A stretch of DNA of 28,697 nucleotides from a bacterium (GTDB lineage: Bacteria; Bacillota; Bacilli; Lactobacillales; Streptococcaceae), in NCBI GenBank assembly GCA_905221505.1, contig CAJNDL010000026.1:1-28697 (forward strand), given 5' to 3'. The notes below the pieces were generated by a model, which worked only from the letters and a program-made list of their open reading frames with translations, made no database searches and was not told the DNA's origin. This document shows, in pieces, positions 1 to 9,730 of the stretch. Positions within the stretch are counted from its first letter, which is position 1. Every line of letters begins with the position of its first letter. A program made the position numbers and the translations under genes.

Positions 1-39
1 CTCAAAAAGGTATTACCAAGTTGCAATACTTTTTTTGAG
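1..39. terminator. Hairpin at the left edge, probable terminator
   Basis: Arms CTCAAAAAGGTATT and AATACTTTTTTTGAG fold into a near-perfect stem around a short loop. Both arms are A- or T-rich, so it could end transcription in either direction, most likely of a gene lying outside the window. Nothing else is recognisable between 40 and 87. Confidence 0.5.
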
Positions 40-87
40 GCTCTTTTGTCTTGTTCTTGTTTCAATTAACTATATTTGAATTTTTAC

Positions 88-128
88 AATAAAAGAAAAT
101 CCGTTAGCTCAATAAGAGTTGACGGATT
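88..128 (-). terminator. Rho-independent terminator of the hslO-dus-hydrolase operon
   Basis: Read on the minus strand, a 13-base stem with two imperfect pairs (plus-strand arms 98-110 and 116-128) is followed by a T-rich tail. It begins four bases after the stop codon of the hydrolase gene, as expected for an operon terminator. Confidence 0.75.
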
Positions 129-131
129 ATT

Positions 132-683
132 TTATACTTGTACTTGGGTTAAAAATTCTTCTGTAGTAAGAATTTGAGCAAACTCATCTTGTAGAGAAAG
201 GAGATTAATCTCATGGATAGTCTCAGGAGAGATGGCCTGACCGTTTTTGTTAGACAGGGTAAAACTGGCAGTAGCATCTGCTAGTAAAGTGACTTCGAAA
301 CCAAGATTTGCTGCCATTCGTGTCGTAGTAGATATACAATGAGGCAGAGTTAAACCAATAAGGACTAAATGACCAATCTGATTTTTTCGTAAATAGGTTT
401 CAAGATTTGTCCCAATAAAGGCGCTATTAACTGTTTTTTGAAAGACAGGTTCTGAAGCAACTGGTTCAAATCCACTTTTAAACTCTTGATTTTGTTTGTT
501 ATGAAATTGCGACTGGGGATTATCAGATATGTGTTGAATGTGTAAGACTGGAAGAGCGTGTTTACGAAAGTATGCTAGTACCCTCAATGCTTGATGTTCA
601 GCTTGAGGGTTATTTCGTTCTCCCCAGATAGGTCTATCAAATGCTTTTTGCATATCGATAATCAGTAGAGCAGTATGAACCAT
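132..683 (-). CDS. Isochorismatase-family cysteine hydrolase
   Basis: This encodes 183 aa in the cytosolic isochorismatase-like (nicotinamidase/cysteine hydrolase) fold. The start is placed at MVHTALLIIDMQKAF; the reading frame stays open further upstream but that part lies inside dus. A TAAGG ribosome site lies 6-7 bases before this ATG. The family triad is visible: Asp in LLIIDMQ, Lys in the segment FQKTVNSAF, and Cys in LTLPHCISTT. The cysteine is followed by the usual helix and the LLADATAS strand. The substrate cannot be read from the sequence; nicotinamidase, isochorismatase and ureidosuccinate-type hydrolases share this core. It starts one base after the dus stop, so it is the last gene of the hslO-dus operon. 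A link to tRNA dihydrouridylation is not implied. Confidence 0.8.
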   Translation of the reverse strand: MVHTALLIIDMQKAFDRPIWGERNNPQAEHQALRVLAYFRKHALPVLHIQHISDNPQSQFHNKQNQEFKSGFEPVASEPVFQKTVNSAFIGTNLETYLRKNQIGHLVLIGLTLPHCISTTTRMAANLGFEVTLLADATASFTLSNKNGQAISPETIHEINLLSLQDEFAQILTTEEFLTQVQV

Positions 684-684
684 T

Positions 685-1665
685 TTAAGCCTTATCCAAT
701 TGCAAGAGAGCTTCAATCTCTGCGAGAGTGCTAGTCTGGGAAATGGCTCCACGGAGTTTGGCTGCACCAGATGTTCCACGGAGGTAGTGAGGAGCGAGTC
801 CACGGAATTCACGAACTGCGACATTTTCCCCTTTGAGGTTAATCAAGCGTTTCAAGTGTTCGTAGGCAATTTTCATCTTGTCCTCAAAAGTCAAATCAGG
901 GAGGATTTCTCCTGTTTCAAAGTAATGGTTGATTTGGTTGAAGAGGTAGGGATTTCCCATGGCAGCTCGACCAATCATGACTGCGTCAGCACCGACTTCT
1001 TCGATACGCTGTTTGGCTTCTTGAACTGTACGGATGTCACCGTTGGCGATAAATGGAATCTTGGTCAAAGCTTGAGCGACCTTGTGAAGGGTCTCAAGGT
1101 CTGCGTTACCTGTATACATTTGCTCACGGGTGCGGCCATGCATGGCGAGGGCAGAAACACCTGCAGCTTCAGCGGCGAGGGCATTTTCTACTGCAAGTGA
1201 TGGGTCCGCCCAGCCGGTACGCATTTTGACAGTAAGGGGGATATCAAGGACAGATTGGACCTTATTGATGATAGAGTAAATCTTGTCAGGATCCTTGAGC
1301 CACATAGCGCCAGCTTCGTTCTTCACGATTTTGTTAACTGGGCAGCCCATGTTGATATCCACGATATCGGTCTTAGTGTTTTCTTGGATGAATTCTGCTG
1401 CACGTGCTAGGCTGTCTTCATCACTACCAAAAAGTTGGATAGAAACAGGGTTTTCGCCTTCATCGATATGAAGCATGTGCAGGGTTTTTTCGTTGTTGTA
1501 TTGGATTCCCTTGTCAGAGACCATTTCCATGACAACGAGTCCAGCTCCGAGCTCCTTTGCGATGGTACGAAAGGCAGAGTTAGTCACACCGGCCATGGGC
1601 GCTAGAACGGTACGATTGGGAATCTCAACATTGCCAATCATAAAAGGTGTATTAAGATTTGTCAC
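685..1665 (-). CDS. dus: tRNA-dihydrouridine synthase (DusB/NifR3 type)
   Basis: This 326-aa enzyme reduces uridine in the D-loop of tRNA to dihydrouridine with FMN and NADPH, in the cytosol. The FMN-binding TIM barrel is recognisable from [13 protein letters not shown] near the N-terminus, the [17 protein letters not shown] motif with the catalytic Cys, [29 protein letters not shown] and [18 protein letters not shown] start is chosen because GGAGG lies nine bases upstream and the protein then opens with [17 protein letters not shown]; the ATG further upstream would lengthen the overlap with hslO and has no such site. The gene overlaps hslO by 14 bases, indicating coupled translation. Family assignment is firm; the exact uridine modified is not. 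Confidence 0.93.
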   Translation of the reverse strand: MTNLNTPFMIGNVEIPNRTVLAPMAGVTNSAFRTIAKELGAGLVVMEMVSDKGIQYNNEKTLHMLHIDEGENPVSIQLFGSDEDSLARAAEFIQENTKTDIVDINMGCPVNKIVKNEAGAMWLKDPDKIYSIINKVQSVLDIPLTVKMRTGWADPSLAVENALAAEAAGVSALAMHGRTREQMYTGNADLETLHKVAQALTKIPFIANGDIRTVQEAKQRIEEVGADAVMIGRAAMGNPYLFNQINHYFETGEILPDLTFEDKMKIAYEHLKRLINLKGENVAVREFRGLAPHYLRGTSGAAKLRGAISQTSTLAEIEALLQLDKA

Positions 1666-2524
1666 GAATGAGTTCCTCCAGGTCGTTTTCATCAAAGTTG
1701 TAAGTTGTTTGGCAGAATTGACAAGTGATTTCTGCTCCGTGGTCTTCCTCTTTCATTTCCTGTAAGTCTGAGCTTGGAAGGCTGGCAAGAGCATTCATAA
1801 AACGTTCATGGCTACAGTCACATTGGAAACGGATTTCTTCTTCAGAAAGACGCTTGTAAGCCTCGTCACCGTAGATTGCCTTGAGGAGGGCTTCAATATG
1901 GTCGTCGCTTTCGAGAAGAGTAGAGATAGCTGGCATTGCTTGGATGCGTTTTTCAAAGCGAGCAATCTCTTCTTCCTTGGCTCCTGGCAAGACTTGAACT
2001 AGGAAACCACCAGCAACCTTGACCTTGTCTTCCTCGTCTAAAAGGACATTGAGGCCGACTGCAGAAGGGGTTTGTTGGCTTTCAGTCAGGTAAAAGGCAA
2101 GGTCTTCACCAATTTCTCCAGAGATGAGAGGAGTCATAGAGTTGTAAGGATTTCCAGTACCGTAGTCTGTGATAACGAGGAATTGACCATTTCCAACAAA
2201 AGGTCCAACTAGAACTTCACCAGTTGCAGTCTTTTTGATGTCAACACCGGGATTTTGAACGTAACCTTTGACGTTCCCCTTGGTATCAGCGACGGTGATG
2301 ATAGCACCTAGAGAACTAGATCCCAGCACCTTAACCGTTAGTTTAGTATTTCCTTTTTCATTGGCTGCGAGAATCTGGCTGGCGATAAGAGTTCGACCAA
2401 GCGCTACAGTTGAGCTAGCTTGGGTTTGGTGTTTTTCTTGAGCAGTGCGGACGGTTTCTGTGCTGTCAAGGACAAAAGCACGAAAGGCTCCGCTTTCTGA
2501 TATAGTTTTAATAATTTTATCCAT
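1652..2524 (-). CDS. hslO: Redox-regulated chaperone Hsp33
   Basis: This 290-aa cytosolic holdase is activated by oxidation and heat. The C-terminal redox switch is present as CDCSHERF followed by CQFC, the CxC...CxxC zinc-binding set that forms disulfides when oxidised. The N-terminal substrate-binding domain begins [17 protein letters not shown], with ATVALGR-like and GYVQNPGVD segments typical of the family. The start is set at MDKII, which gives the normal family length; the open frame extends further upstream but without family resemblance. No Shine-Dalgarno precedes this ATG, and a promoter -10 sits only about seven bases upstream. It is the first gene of the hslO-dus-hydrolase operon. 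In an H2O2-producing Streptococcus (see glpO) such a chaperone is a sensible companion. Confidence 0.93.
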   Translation of the reverse strand: MDKIIKTISESGAFRAFVLDSTETVRTAQEKHQTQASSTVALGRTLIASQILAANEKGNTKLTVKVLGSSSLGAIITVADTKGNVKGYVQNPGVDIKKTATGEVLVGPFVGNGQFLVITDYGTGNPYNSMTPLISGEIGEDLAFYLTESQQTPSAVGLNVLLDEEDKVKVAGGFLVQVLPGAKEEEIARFEKRIQAMPAISTLLESDDHIEALLKAIYGDEAYKRLSEEEIRFQCDCSHERFMNALASLPSSDLQEMKEEDHGAEITCQFCQTTYNFDENDLEELIRDKS

Positions 2525-2531
2525 AGCTACT

Positions 2532-2540
2532 ATTTTAGCA
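2532..2540 (-). promoter_or_regulatory. Extended -10 promoter of hslO
   Basis: On the minus strand the sequence reads TGCTAAAAT, a TGn-extended -10 element. No good -35 is seen 16-18 bases upstream, which extended -10 promoters can tolerate. The predicted transcription start falls at about 2525, next to the hslO ATG at 2524, so the mRNA may be leaderless. Confidence 0.5.
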
Positions 2541-2652
2541 TAAAAATGCCCAAAGGGGGAGCCGTGTGTTTGTTGATTTTTAGGATAATGGACTAGGAAA
2601 TCAGCATGAAAATAAAAAGAGAAACAGATTATTTTAGCATTTCTAAGATTTA

Positions 2653-2661
2653 TGCTATGCT
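2653..2661 (+). promoter_or_regulatory. Extended -10 promoter of the Mga-type regulator
   Basis: TGCTATGCT is a TGn-extended -10 lying 27 bases before the regulator's start codon. The -35 region is weak. The hslO promoter diverges from the same 165-base gap. Confidence 0.45.
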
Positions 2662-2688
2662 TAAGGTAGAAAATGAAAGGGGTAACAA

Positions 2689-4116
2689 ATGTATTTAGGA
2701 GACTTGATGGAAAAGGCTGAATCTGGCCAATTTTCAATCCTTTCCTTTCTATTACAAGAGTCTCAGACGACTGTCAAGGCTGTAATGGAGGAAACAGGAT
2801 TTTCAAAAGCAACCCTAACCAAATATGTCACCCTACTCAATGACAAGGCTTTGGACAGTGGTTTAGAGCTGAATATCTCCTTAGAAGATGAAAATCTGCG
2901 TCTGTCGATCGGTGCAGCTACCAAGGGGAGAGAGATTCGGAGCCTGTTTTTGGAGAATGCTGTTAAATATCAGATTTTGGTCTATCTTCTCTACCACCAA
3001 CAGTTTTTAGCCCATCAGCTGGCTCAAGAATTGATGATTAGTGAGGCTACGCTTGGTCGTCACTTAGCTAGCTTAAATCAGATTTTGTCAGAATTTGACT
3101 TATCCATCCAAAATGGACGGTGGCGAGGTCCAGAGCATCAGATTCGTTACTTCTATTTCTGTCTTTTCCGCAAGGTTTGGTCGAGTCAGGAATGGGAAGG
3201 CCACATGCAGAAACCAGAGAGAAAACAGGAGATTGCCACTTTAGAAGAAATCTGCGGTGCAAGCTTGTCTTCGGGGCAGAAATTGGACTTGGTTCTCTGG
3301 GCTCACATCAGTCAACAACGTCTCCGGGTCAATGCCTGTCAGTTTCAAGTCATAGAAGAAAAAATGCGAGGGTATTTTGACAATATTTTCTATCTTCGTT
3401 TTCTGAGAAAGGCTCCGTCCTTTTTTGCTGGGCAACACCTTCCTCTAGGAACTGAGGATGGGGAGATGATGATTTTCTTCTCTTTCCTCCTATCTCATCG
3501 CATTCTTCCCCTTCATACTATGGAGTATATCCTTGGCTTTGGAGGGCCGTTGGCAGATTTACTGACGCAATTGATTCAAGAAATGAAGAAAGAGGAGTTA
3601 CTAGGTGATTATACAGAGGATCATGTCACCTATGAACTTAGTCAGCTTTGTGGTCAAGTTTATCTATATAAGGGTTATATCTTACAGGACCGCTATAAGT
3701 ACCAGTTAGAGAATCGCCATCCTTATTTGCTGATGGAACATGATTTTAAGGGGATAGCAGAGAAGATTTTTCATGCCTTGCCCGCTTTTCATCAGGGGAC
3801 AGCTTTAGATAAAAAAATTCTCTGGGAATGGCTCCAGTTAATCGAATATATGGCTGAAAATGGTGGTCAACATATGCGAATTGGTCTGGATTTGACATCT
3901 GGTTTTCTTGTCTTTTCAAGGATGGCAGCCATTTTGAAACGGTATTTGGAATATAATCGTTTTATTACCATTGAAGCCTATGATTGTACTCGGCATTATG
4001 ATTTGCTGGTTACCAATAACCCGATTCATAAGAAGGAACAGACACCAGTCTATTATTTAAAAAATGATTTGGACATGGAAGATTTGGCAGGGATTCGTCA
4101 GTTATTATTCACTTAA
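2689..4116 (+). CDS. Mga-family helix-turn-helix transcriptional regulator
   Basis: The 475-aa protein has the Mga/PRD-type layout. A first winged helix lies at about residues 20-55 ([20 protein letters not shown]) and a second at about 100-135 ([19 protein letters not shown]). They are followed by a long all-helical middle that resembles PTS-regulation domains, and a C-terminal part with an EIIB-like look. Such proteins bind DNA and often respond to sugar transport through histidine phosphorylation. The start has AAAGGGG seven bases upstream. The gene sits directly before glpKOF in the same direction, separated by a terminator. This suggests it controls the glycerol operon, as is proposed for the pneumococcal neighbour of glpK; that role is inference. 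Confidence 0.82.
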   Translation: MYLGDLMEKAESGQFSILSFLLQESQTTVKAVMEETGFSKATLTKYVTLLNDKALDSGLELNISLEDENLRLSIGAATKGREIRSLFLENAVKYQILVYLLYHQQFLAHQLAQELMISEATLGRHLASLNQILSEFDLSIQNGRWRGPEHQIRYFYFCLFRKVWSSQEWEGHMQKPERKQEIATLEEICGASLSSGQKLDLVLWAHISQQRLRVNACQFQVIEEKMRGYFDNIFYLRFLRKAPSFFAGQHLPLGTEDGEMMIFFSFLLSHRILPLHTMEYILGFGGPLADLLTQLIQEMKKEELLGDYTEDHVTYELSQLCGQVYLYKGYILQDRYKYQLENRHPYLLMEHDFKGIAEKIFHALPAFHQGTALDKKILWEWLQLIEYMAENGGQHMRIGLDLTSGFLVFSRMAAILKRYLEYNRFITIEAYDCTRHYDLLVTNNPIHKKEQTPVYYLKNDLDMEDLAGIRQLLFT

Positions 4117-4143
4117 AAGGCTTGGTTGTTCCAGGTCTTTTTG
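4117..4143 (+). terminator. Terminator after the Mga-type regulator
   Basis: A ten-pair stem with two G-U pairs, AAGGCTTGG against CCAGGTCTT, is followed by five T. It starts immediately after the stop codon and separates the regulator transcript from glpK. Confidence 0.65.
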
Positions 4144-4199
4144 TGAAATTCGCACAATCTCCTCACATTTTTTTAAAAATTAAAAAAAGTTGATGAGCA

Positions 4200-4223
4200 A
4201 GAAAGCGCTTTATTTTGTATACT
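4200..4223 (+). promoter_or_regulatory. glpK promoter with overlapping cre site
   Basis: AGAAAGCGCTTTAT (4200-4213) matches the CcpA-binding cre core TGAAAGCGCTTTCA closely. The -10 TATACT follows at 4218-4223. There is no -35 at 17 bases, so the promoter is probably activator-dependent; CcpA bound at cre would cover the -35 region and repress when glucose is present. The remainder of 4144-4274 is AT-rich leader ending in AGGAGG before glpK. Confidence 0.7.
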
Positions 4224-4229
4224 AGTTAG

Positions 4230-5783
<1,554 letters not shown>

Positions 5784-5824
5784 TACTGGAAGAATAAAGC
5801 AATTCAGTTAGAAAGTGTGTAAAT

Positions 5825-7651
5825 ATGGAATTTTCAAAGAAAACACGTGAATTATCAATTAAAAAAATGCAGGAACGTACCTTGGACCTCTTGATTATCG
5901 GTGGGGGGATTACAGGGGCTGGTGTAGCCTTGCAGGCGGCAGCTAGTGGTCTTGAGACTGGTTTGATTGAAATGCAGGACTTCGCAGAAGGAACATCTAG
6001 CCGTTCAACAAAATTGGTTCACGGAGGTCTTCGTTACCTCAAACAATTTGACGTGGAAGTGGTGTCAGATACGGTTTCTGAACGTGCAGTGGTTCAACAA
6101 ATCGCACCACACATTCCAAAACCAGACCCAATGCTCTTGCCAGTTTACGATGAGGATGGAGCGACCTTTAGCCTCTTCCGTCTCAAAGTAGCCATGGACT
6201 TGTACGACCTTTTGGCGGGTGTTAACAACACACCAGCTGCTAACAAGGTCTTGAGCAAGGAAGAAGTTTTAGAACGCCAGCCAAACTTGAAGAAAGAAGG
6301 TTTGGTAGGAGGTGGGGTTTACCTTGACTTCCGTAACAACGATGCGCGTCTCGTGATTGAAAACATTAAACGTGCCAATCAAGATGGTGCCCTCATTGCC
6401 AACCACGTGAAGGCAGAAGGCTTCCTCTTTGACGAAAGTGGCAAGATTACAGGTGTGGTAGCTCGTGATTTGTTGACAGACCAAGTCTTTGAAATCAAGG
6501 CGCGTCTGGTAATCAACACAACAGGTCCTTGGAGTGATAAGGTACGAAATTTGTCTAATAAGGGAACCCAATTCTCGCAAATGCGTCCAACTAAGGGAGT
6601 TCACTTGGTAGTGGATTCAAGCAAGATCAAGGTTTCACAGCCAGTTTACTTTGACACAGGTTTGGGTGATGGCCGTATGGTCTTTGTTCTCCCACGTGAA
6701 AACAAGACTTACTTTGGTACAACGGATACAGACTACACAGGCGATTTGGAACATCCAAAAGTGACTCAGGAAGATGTAGATTATCTGCTTGGCATTGTCA
6801 ACAACCGTTTCCCAGAAGCTAACATCACAATTGACGATATCGAAAGTAGCTGGGCAGGTCTTCGTCCATTGATCGCAGGCAATAGCGCTTCTGACTACAA
6901 TGGTGGAAATAACGGAACTATTAGTGATGAAAGCTTTAACAACTTGATTGCGACTGTCGAAGCTTATCTATCGAAAGAAAAAACGCGTGAAGATGTTGAA
7001 TCTGCTGTCAGCAAGCTTGAAAGCAGTACATCTGAGAAACATTTGGATCCATCTGCAGTTTCTCGTGGTTCTAGCTTGGACCGTGATGATAATGGCCTTT
7101 TGACCCTTGCTGGTGGTAAAATCACAGACTACCGTAAGATGGCAGAAGGAGCTATGGAGCGCGTGGTTGACATCCTCAAAGCAGAATTTGACCGTAGCTT
7201 TAAACTCATCAATTCTAAGACTTACCCTGTTTCAGGTGGGGAATTGAACCCAGCAAATGTTGACTCAGAAATTGAAGCCTTTGCGCAACTTGGAGTTTCA
7301 CGTGGTTTGGATAGCAAGGAAGCTCACTATCTAGCAAATCTTTACGGTTCAAATGCACCGAAGGTCTTTGCCCTTGCTCACAGCTTGGAACAAGCGCCAG
7401 GACTCAGCTTGGCAGACACCTTGTCCCTTCACTATGCAATGCGTAACGAGTTGGCTCTTAGCCCAGTTGACTTCCTCCTTCGTCGTACCAACCATATGCT
7501 CTTTATGCGTGATAGTTTGGATAGTATCGTTGAGCCGATTTTGGATGAAATGGGACGCTTCTATGACTGGTCAGAAGAAGAAAAAGCAGCTTACCGTACT
7601 GATGTCGAAGCAGCTCTTGCTCAAAATGATTTAGCAGAACTAAAAAATTAA
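5825..7651 (+). CDS. glpO: Alpha-glycerophosphate oxidase
   Basis: The 608-aa FAD enzyme oxidises sn-glycerol 3-phosphate to dihydroxyacetone phosphate with O2, releasing H2O2. The N-terminal dinucleotide fold is clear: LLIIGGGITGAGVALQAA, then GTSSRSTKLVHGGLRYL. Later come TTGPWSDKVR, YFGTTDTDYTGD, SSWAGLRPLI and LLTLAGGKITDYRKMAEGAM. The length of about 608 and the extra segment at roughly residues 355-415 (DYNGGNNGTISDESFNN onward) are typical of the soluble streptococcal/enterococcal oxidase rather than GlpD. It lies 41 bases after glpK in the same operon. The product links glycerol use to peroxide output and feeds triose phosphate to glycolysis. Confidence 0.96.
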   Translation: MEFSKKTRELSIKKMQERTLDLLIIGGGITGAGVALQAAASGLETGLIEMQDFAEGTSSRSTKLVHGGLRYLKQFDVEVVSDTVSERAVVQQIAPHIPKPDPMLLPVYDEDGATFSLFRLKVAMDLYDLLAGVNNTPAANKVLSKEEVLERQPNLKKEGLVGGGVYLDFRNNDARLVIENIKRANQDGALIANHVKAEGFLFDESGKITGVVARDLLTDQVFEIKARLVINTTGPWSDKVRNLSNKGTQFSQMRPTKGVHLVVDSSKIKVSQPVYFDTGLGDGRMVFVLPRENKTYFGTTDTDYTGDLEHPKVTQEDVDYLLGIVNNRFPEANITIDDIESSWAGLRPLIAGNSASDYNGGNNGTISDESFNNLIATVEAYLSKEKTREDVESAVSKLESSTSEKHLDPSAVSRGSSLDRDDNGLLTLAGGKITDYRKMAEGAMERVVDILKAEFDRSFKLINSKTYPVSGGELNPANVDSEIEAFAQLGVSRGLDSKEAHYLANLYGSNAPKVFALAHSLEQAPGLSLADTLSLHYAMRNELALSPVDFLLRRTNHMLFMRDSLDSIVEPILDEMGRFYDWSEEEKAAYRTDVEAALAQNDLAELKN

Positions 7652-7656
7652 GAAAA

Positions 7657-7706
7657 AGGAAAAGAGGTGGAGGGCAGCATTCCTTGTCGCCCGCCCCTTC
7701 TTTTTA
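7657..7706 (+). terminator. Intra-operon hairpin between glpO and glpF
   Basis: An A-rich and purine-rich arm around AAAAGAGGTGGAGGGC pairs, with a few mismatches, to GCCCGCCCCTTCTTTTT, ending in a T-run. It has the form of an intrinsic terminator or mRNA-stabilising hairpin. It sits just after the glpO stop and before the glpF ribosome site, so it should lower glpF expression relative to glpK-glpO or protect the upstream message. Confidence 0.65.
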
Positions 7707-7720
7707 ATGGAGACAGAAAG

Positions 7721-8425
7721 ATGATGAATGAATTATTTGGAGAATTTTTGGGAACTTTAATCCTGATTCTTCTAGGAAATGGTGTTGTTGCAGGTGTGGT
7801 TCTTCCTAAAACCAAGAGCAACAGCTCAGGTTGGATTGTGATTACTATGGGTTGGGGGATTGCGGTTGCAGTTGCGGTTTTTGTATCTGGCAAGCTCAGT
7901 CCAGCTCATTTAAACCCAGCTGTGACCATTGGTGTGGCCTTAAAAGGTGGTTTGCCTTGGGCTTCCGTTTTCCCTTATATCCTCGCCCAGTTCGCAGGGG
8001 CTATGCTCGGTCAGATTTTGGTTTGGTTGCAATTCAAACCGCATTATGAGGCTGAAGAAAATGCAGGTAATATCCTTGCAACCTTCAGTACTGGTCCAGC
8101 TATCAAAGATACTGTATCAAACTTGATCAGTGAAATCCTAGGAACTTTTGTATTGGTATTAACAATCTTTGCTTTGGGTCTTTACGATTTTCAGGCAGGT
8201 ATCGGAACCTTTGCAGTAGGAACTTTGATTGTCGGTATTGGTCTGTCACTTGGTGGTACAACAGGCTATGCCTTGAACCCTGCGCGTGACCTTGGACCTC
8301 GTATCATGCACAGCATCTTGCCAATTCCAAACAAGGGAGACGGAGATTGGTCTTACGCTTGGATTCCTGTTGTTGGACCTGTTATCGGTGCAGCTTTGGC
8401 TGTGCTTGTATTCTCACTTTTCTAG
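7721..8425 (+). CDS. glpF: Glycerol uptake facilitator (aquaglyceroporin)
   Basis: The 234-aa MIP-family channel lets glycerol diffuse through the cytoplasmic membrane. Six transmembrane segments are evident, as are the two half-helix pore motifs: HLNPAVTIG near residue 62 and LNPARDLGPR near residue 185. The start is set at MMNELFGEFLGTLI, with GGAGA upstream; an upstream in-frame ATG would encode a charged, hairpin-derived stretch and is rejected. The DLGPR residue order after the second NPA is the glycerol-channel type rather than strict aquaporin. It is the last gene of the operon and its stop lies one base from a BOX element. Confidence 0.95.
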   Translation: MMNELFGEFLGTLILILLGNGVVAGVVLPKTKSNSSGWIVITMGWGIAVAVAVFVSGKLSPAHLNPAVTIGVALKGGLPWASVFPYILAQFAGAMLGQILVWLQFKPHYEAEENAGNILATFSTGPAIKDTVSNLISEILGTFVLVLTIFALGLYDFQAGIGTFAVGTLIVGIGLSLGGTTGYALNPARDLGPRIMHSILPIPNKGDGDWSYAWIPVVGPVIGAALAVLVFSLF

Positions 8426-8426
8426 T

Positions 8427-8625
8427 TTTACTCTTCGAAAATCTCTTCAAACCACGTCAGCGTCGCCTTACCGTATGTATGTGACTGACTTCGTCAGTTT
8501 CATCTGCAACCTCCAAACAGTGTTTTGAGCTGACTTCGTCAGTTCTATCTGCAACCTCAAAGCAGTGCTTTGAGCAACATGCGGCTAGCTTCCTAGTTTG
8601 CTCTTTGATTTTCATTGAGTATTAG
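8427..8625 (+). repeat. BOX element, boxA-boxB-boxB-boxC
   Basis: This is the classic streptococcal composite repeat. boxA covers about 8427-8485 (59 bp) and includes the segment used for BOX-PCR typing. Two 45-bp boxB copies follow at 8486-8530 and 8531-8575, both opening TGACTTCGTCAGTT. A 50-bp boxC at 8576-8625 ends in TTTTCATTGAGTATTA. The sizes match the canonical modules exactly. It is thought to be a miniature mobile repeat and may form a stable RNA stem at the 3' end of the glp message. Coding is unlikely. Confidence 0.95.
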
Positions 8626-8645
8626 AAAACAATTATTTTGATAGA

Positions 8646-8673
8646 GCTTGAGATGAGTATCTCAGGCTTTTTT
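8646..8673 (+). terminator. Terminator of the glpKOF operon
   Basis: GCTTGAGAT (8646-8654) pairs with ATCTCAGGC (8659-8667) across a four-base loop and is followed by six T. It lies just beyond the BOX element, so the BOX would be carried on the glp transcript. From 8674 to 8783 no other feature is seen. Confidence 0.8.
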
Positions 8674-8783
8674 CATTGAGTATAACTTCTTAGAGCTAGC
8701 CAACAACGATAATAATCTTTCCTCCAAAAATTAGGAATAATAAAGGCAATAGCTTTTTCTTTTCAATGTGAAAAACCTCACTT

Positions 8784-8810
8784 TTGTTTTCTGTTATTTT
8801 ATGCTAAAAT
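8784..8810 (+). promoter_or_regulatory. Promoter of the rgg-type regulator
   Basis: TTGTTT (8784-8789) and an extended -10 TGCTAAAAT (8802-8810) are separated by 15 bases. The spacing is short but the TGn extension compensates. The start codon is 47 bases downstream. Confidence 0.5.
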
Positions 8811-8857
8811 ATTAAAAATCAAAAACTGTTCCCATATATGCTTATTGGAGAGATACT

Positions 8858-9721
8858 ATGAAAAAATTTGGAGAAATTTTTAAAAAGTTTCGAGAATCTA
8901 GAGGGTTTCGCTTAAAAGATGTCGAAAAAGCTGGTATATCAACATCACAGCTCTCACGTTTTGAAAAGGGAGAGACTGATTTAACCATTTCAAAATTTAT
9001 GGCTATTTTGGATGAAATTAACATGCCTATTGATGAATTTATGTATGCTGTTCATGATTTTCATCGTGATGAACTGAACGAACTCTTATCAAAGGTTAGG
9101 CATTTTGTATCAAATCATGATGTTGATGGGTTGAAAAAATTACTTTATTCTCAGATGGAGTCAGATTCTAAACAGGGGAAATTTTATAAGCTTAACATTA
9201 TTTTATTAAAAATTCGTTTACAAGATTTATCGGGAGAAGCTTATTATTCTGGTGATGATCTATTTTATCTAACTGACTATCTCTTTAGTGTTGAATACTG
9301 GGGACACTATGAATTATTGATTTTTTCAAATACGTTAGATGTCCTAAAACATGATGTCTTCATGCTTTTGGCTAGAGAGATGTCTAGACGTTCTGATTTT
9401 TATAAAGAAATTCCTAATAATAGACGATTGATTTCATCTATGCTATTAAACGGATATATCACATGTATTGAAAGAGGAAAATTTCTTGATGCTTTATATT
9501 TTGAAAAGCAACTGAATCAATGCTTTTTCACTGAAACTGAAATTTATGAGCGATTGGTATTCCAGTATGCCCAATATCTATATCGCTATAAAAAAGAGAC
9601 GGATTGCAAAGCAATTATTGAAATGAGGAAGTGTATTGGAGCAATGAAATTAGCGGGAAGTAACCACTTAGCAAAGACTTATGAAAGGTACTTAGAAAAA
9701 ATTTTAGCAGATAAAGAGTAG
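8858..9721 (+). CDS. Rgg/GadR/MutR-family transcriptional regulator
   Basis: The 287-aa protein has an N-terminal XRE-type helix-turn-helix at about residues 5-60 (GEIFKKFRESRGFRLKDVEKAGISTSQLSRFEKGETD in outline: key parts RESRGF, ISTSQLSRFEKGE). A purely helical C-terminal region of about 220 residues is typical of the TPR-like, peptide-sensing Rgg domain. Rgg proteins usually sense a short hydrophobic peptide imported by Ami/Opp and switch on neighbouring transport, bacteriocin or peptide-maturation genes. GGAGAG precedes the ATG. No terminator is visible after its stop, and the next genes on the same strand are an ABC exporter and an MFS transporter, the likely targets. DNA here is more AT-rich than the flanking glp and dlt genes, consistent with accessory DNA. 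The ligand is unknown. Confidence 0.85.
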   Translation: MKKFGEIFKKFRESRGFRLKDVEKAGISTSQLSRFEKGETDLTISKFMAILDEINMPIDEFMYAVHDFHRDELNELLSKVRHFVSNHDVDGLKKLLYSQMESDSKQGKFYKLNIILLKIRLQDLSGEAYYSGDDLFYLTDYLFSVEYWGHYELLIFSNTLDVLKHDVFMLLAREMSRRSDFYKEIPNNRRLISSMLLNGYITCIERGKFLDALYFEKQLNQCFFTETEIYERLVFQYAQYLYRYKKETDCKAIIEMRKCIGAMKLAGSNHLAKTYERYLEKILADKE

Positions 9722-9730
9722 TGTGCAGAT

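Noticed and set aside
700..1200. 166-codon plus-strand frame opposite dus
   Set aside because: It is the antisense of a well-conserved enzyme, lacks a ribosome site and has no recognisable domain.
8668..8686. Second BOX fragment, since TTTTTCATTGAGTATAA resembles the end of boxC
   Set aside because: Only about 13 bases match and no boxA or boxB accompanies it; too short to call.
8674..8857. SHP-type pheromone gene divergent from rgg
   Set aside because: Both strands were read. The only short frames, such as a TTG start giving an 11-residue YCLYYS-type peptide, lack a ribosome site and a typical SHP sequence.
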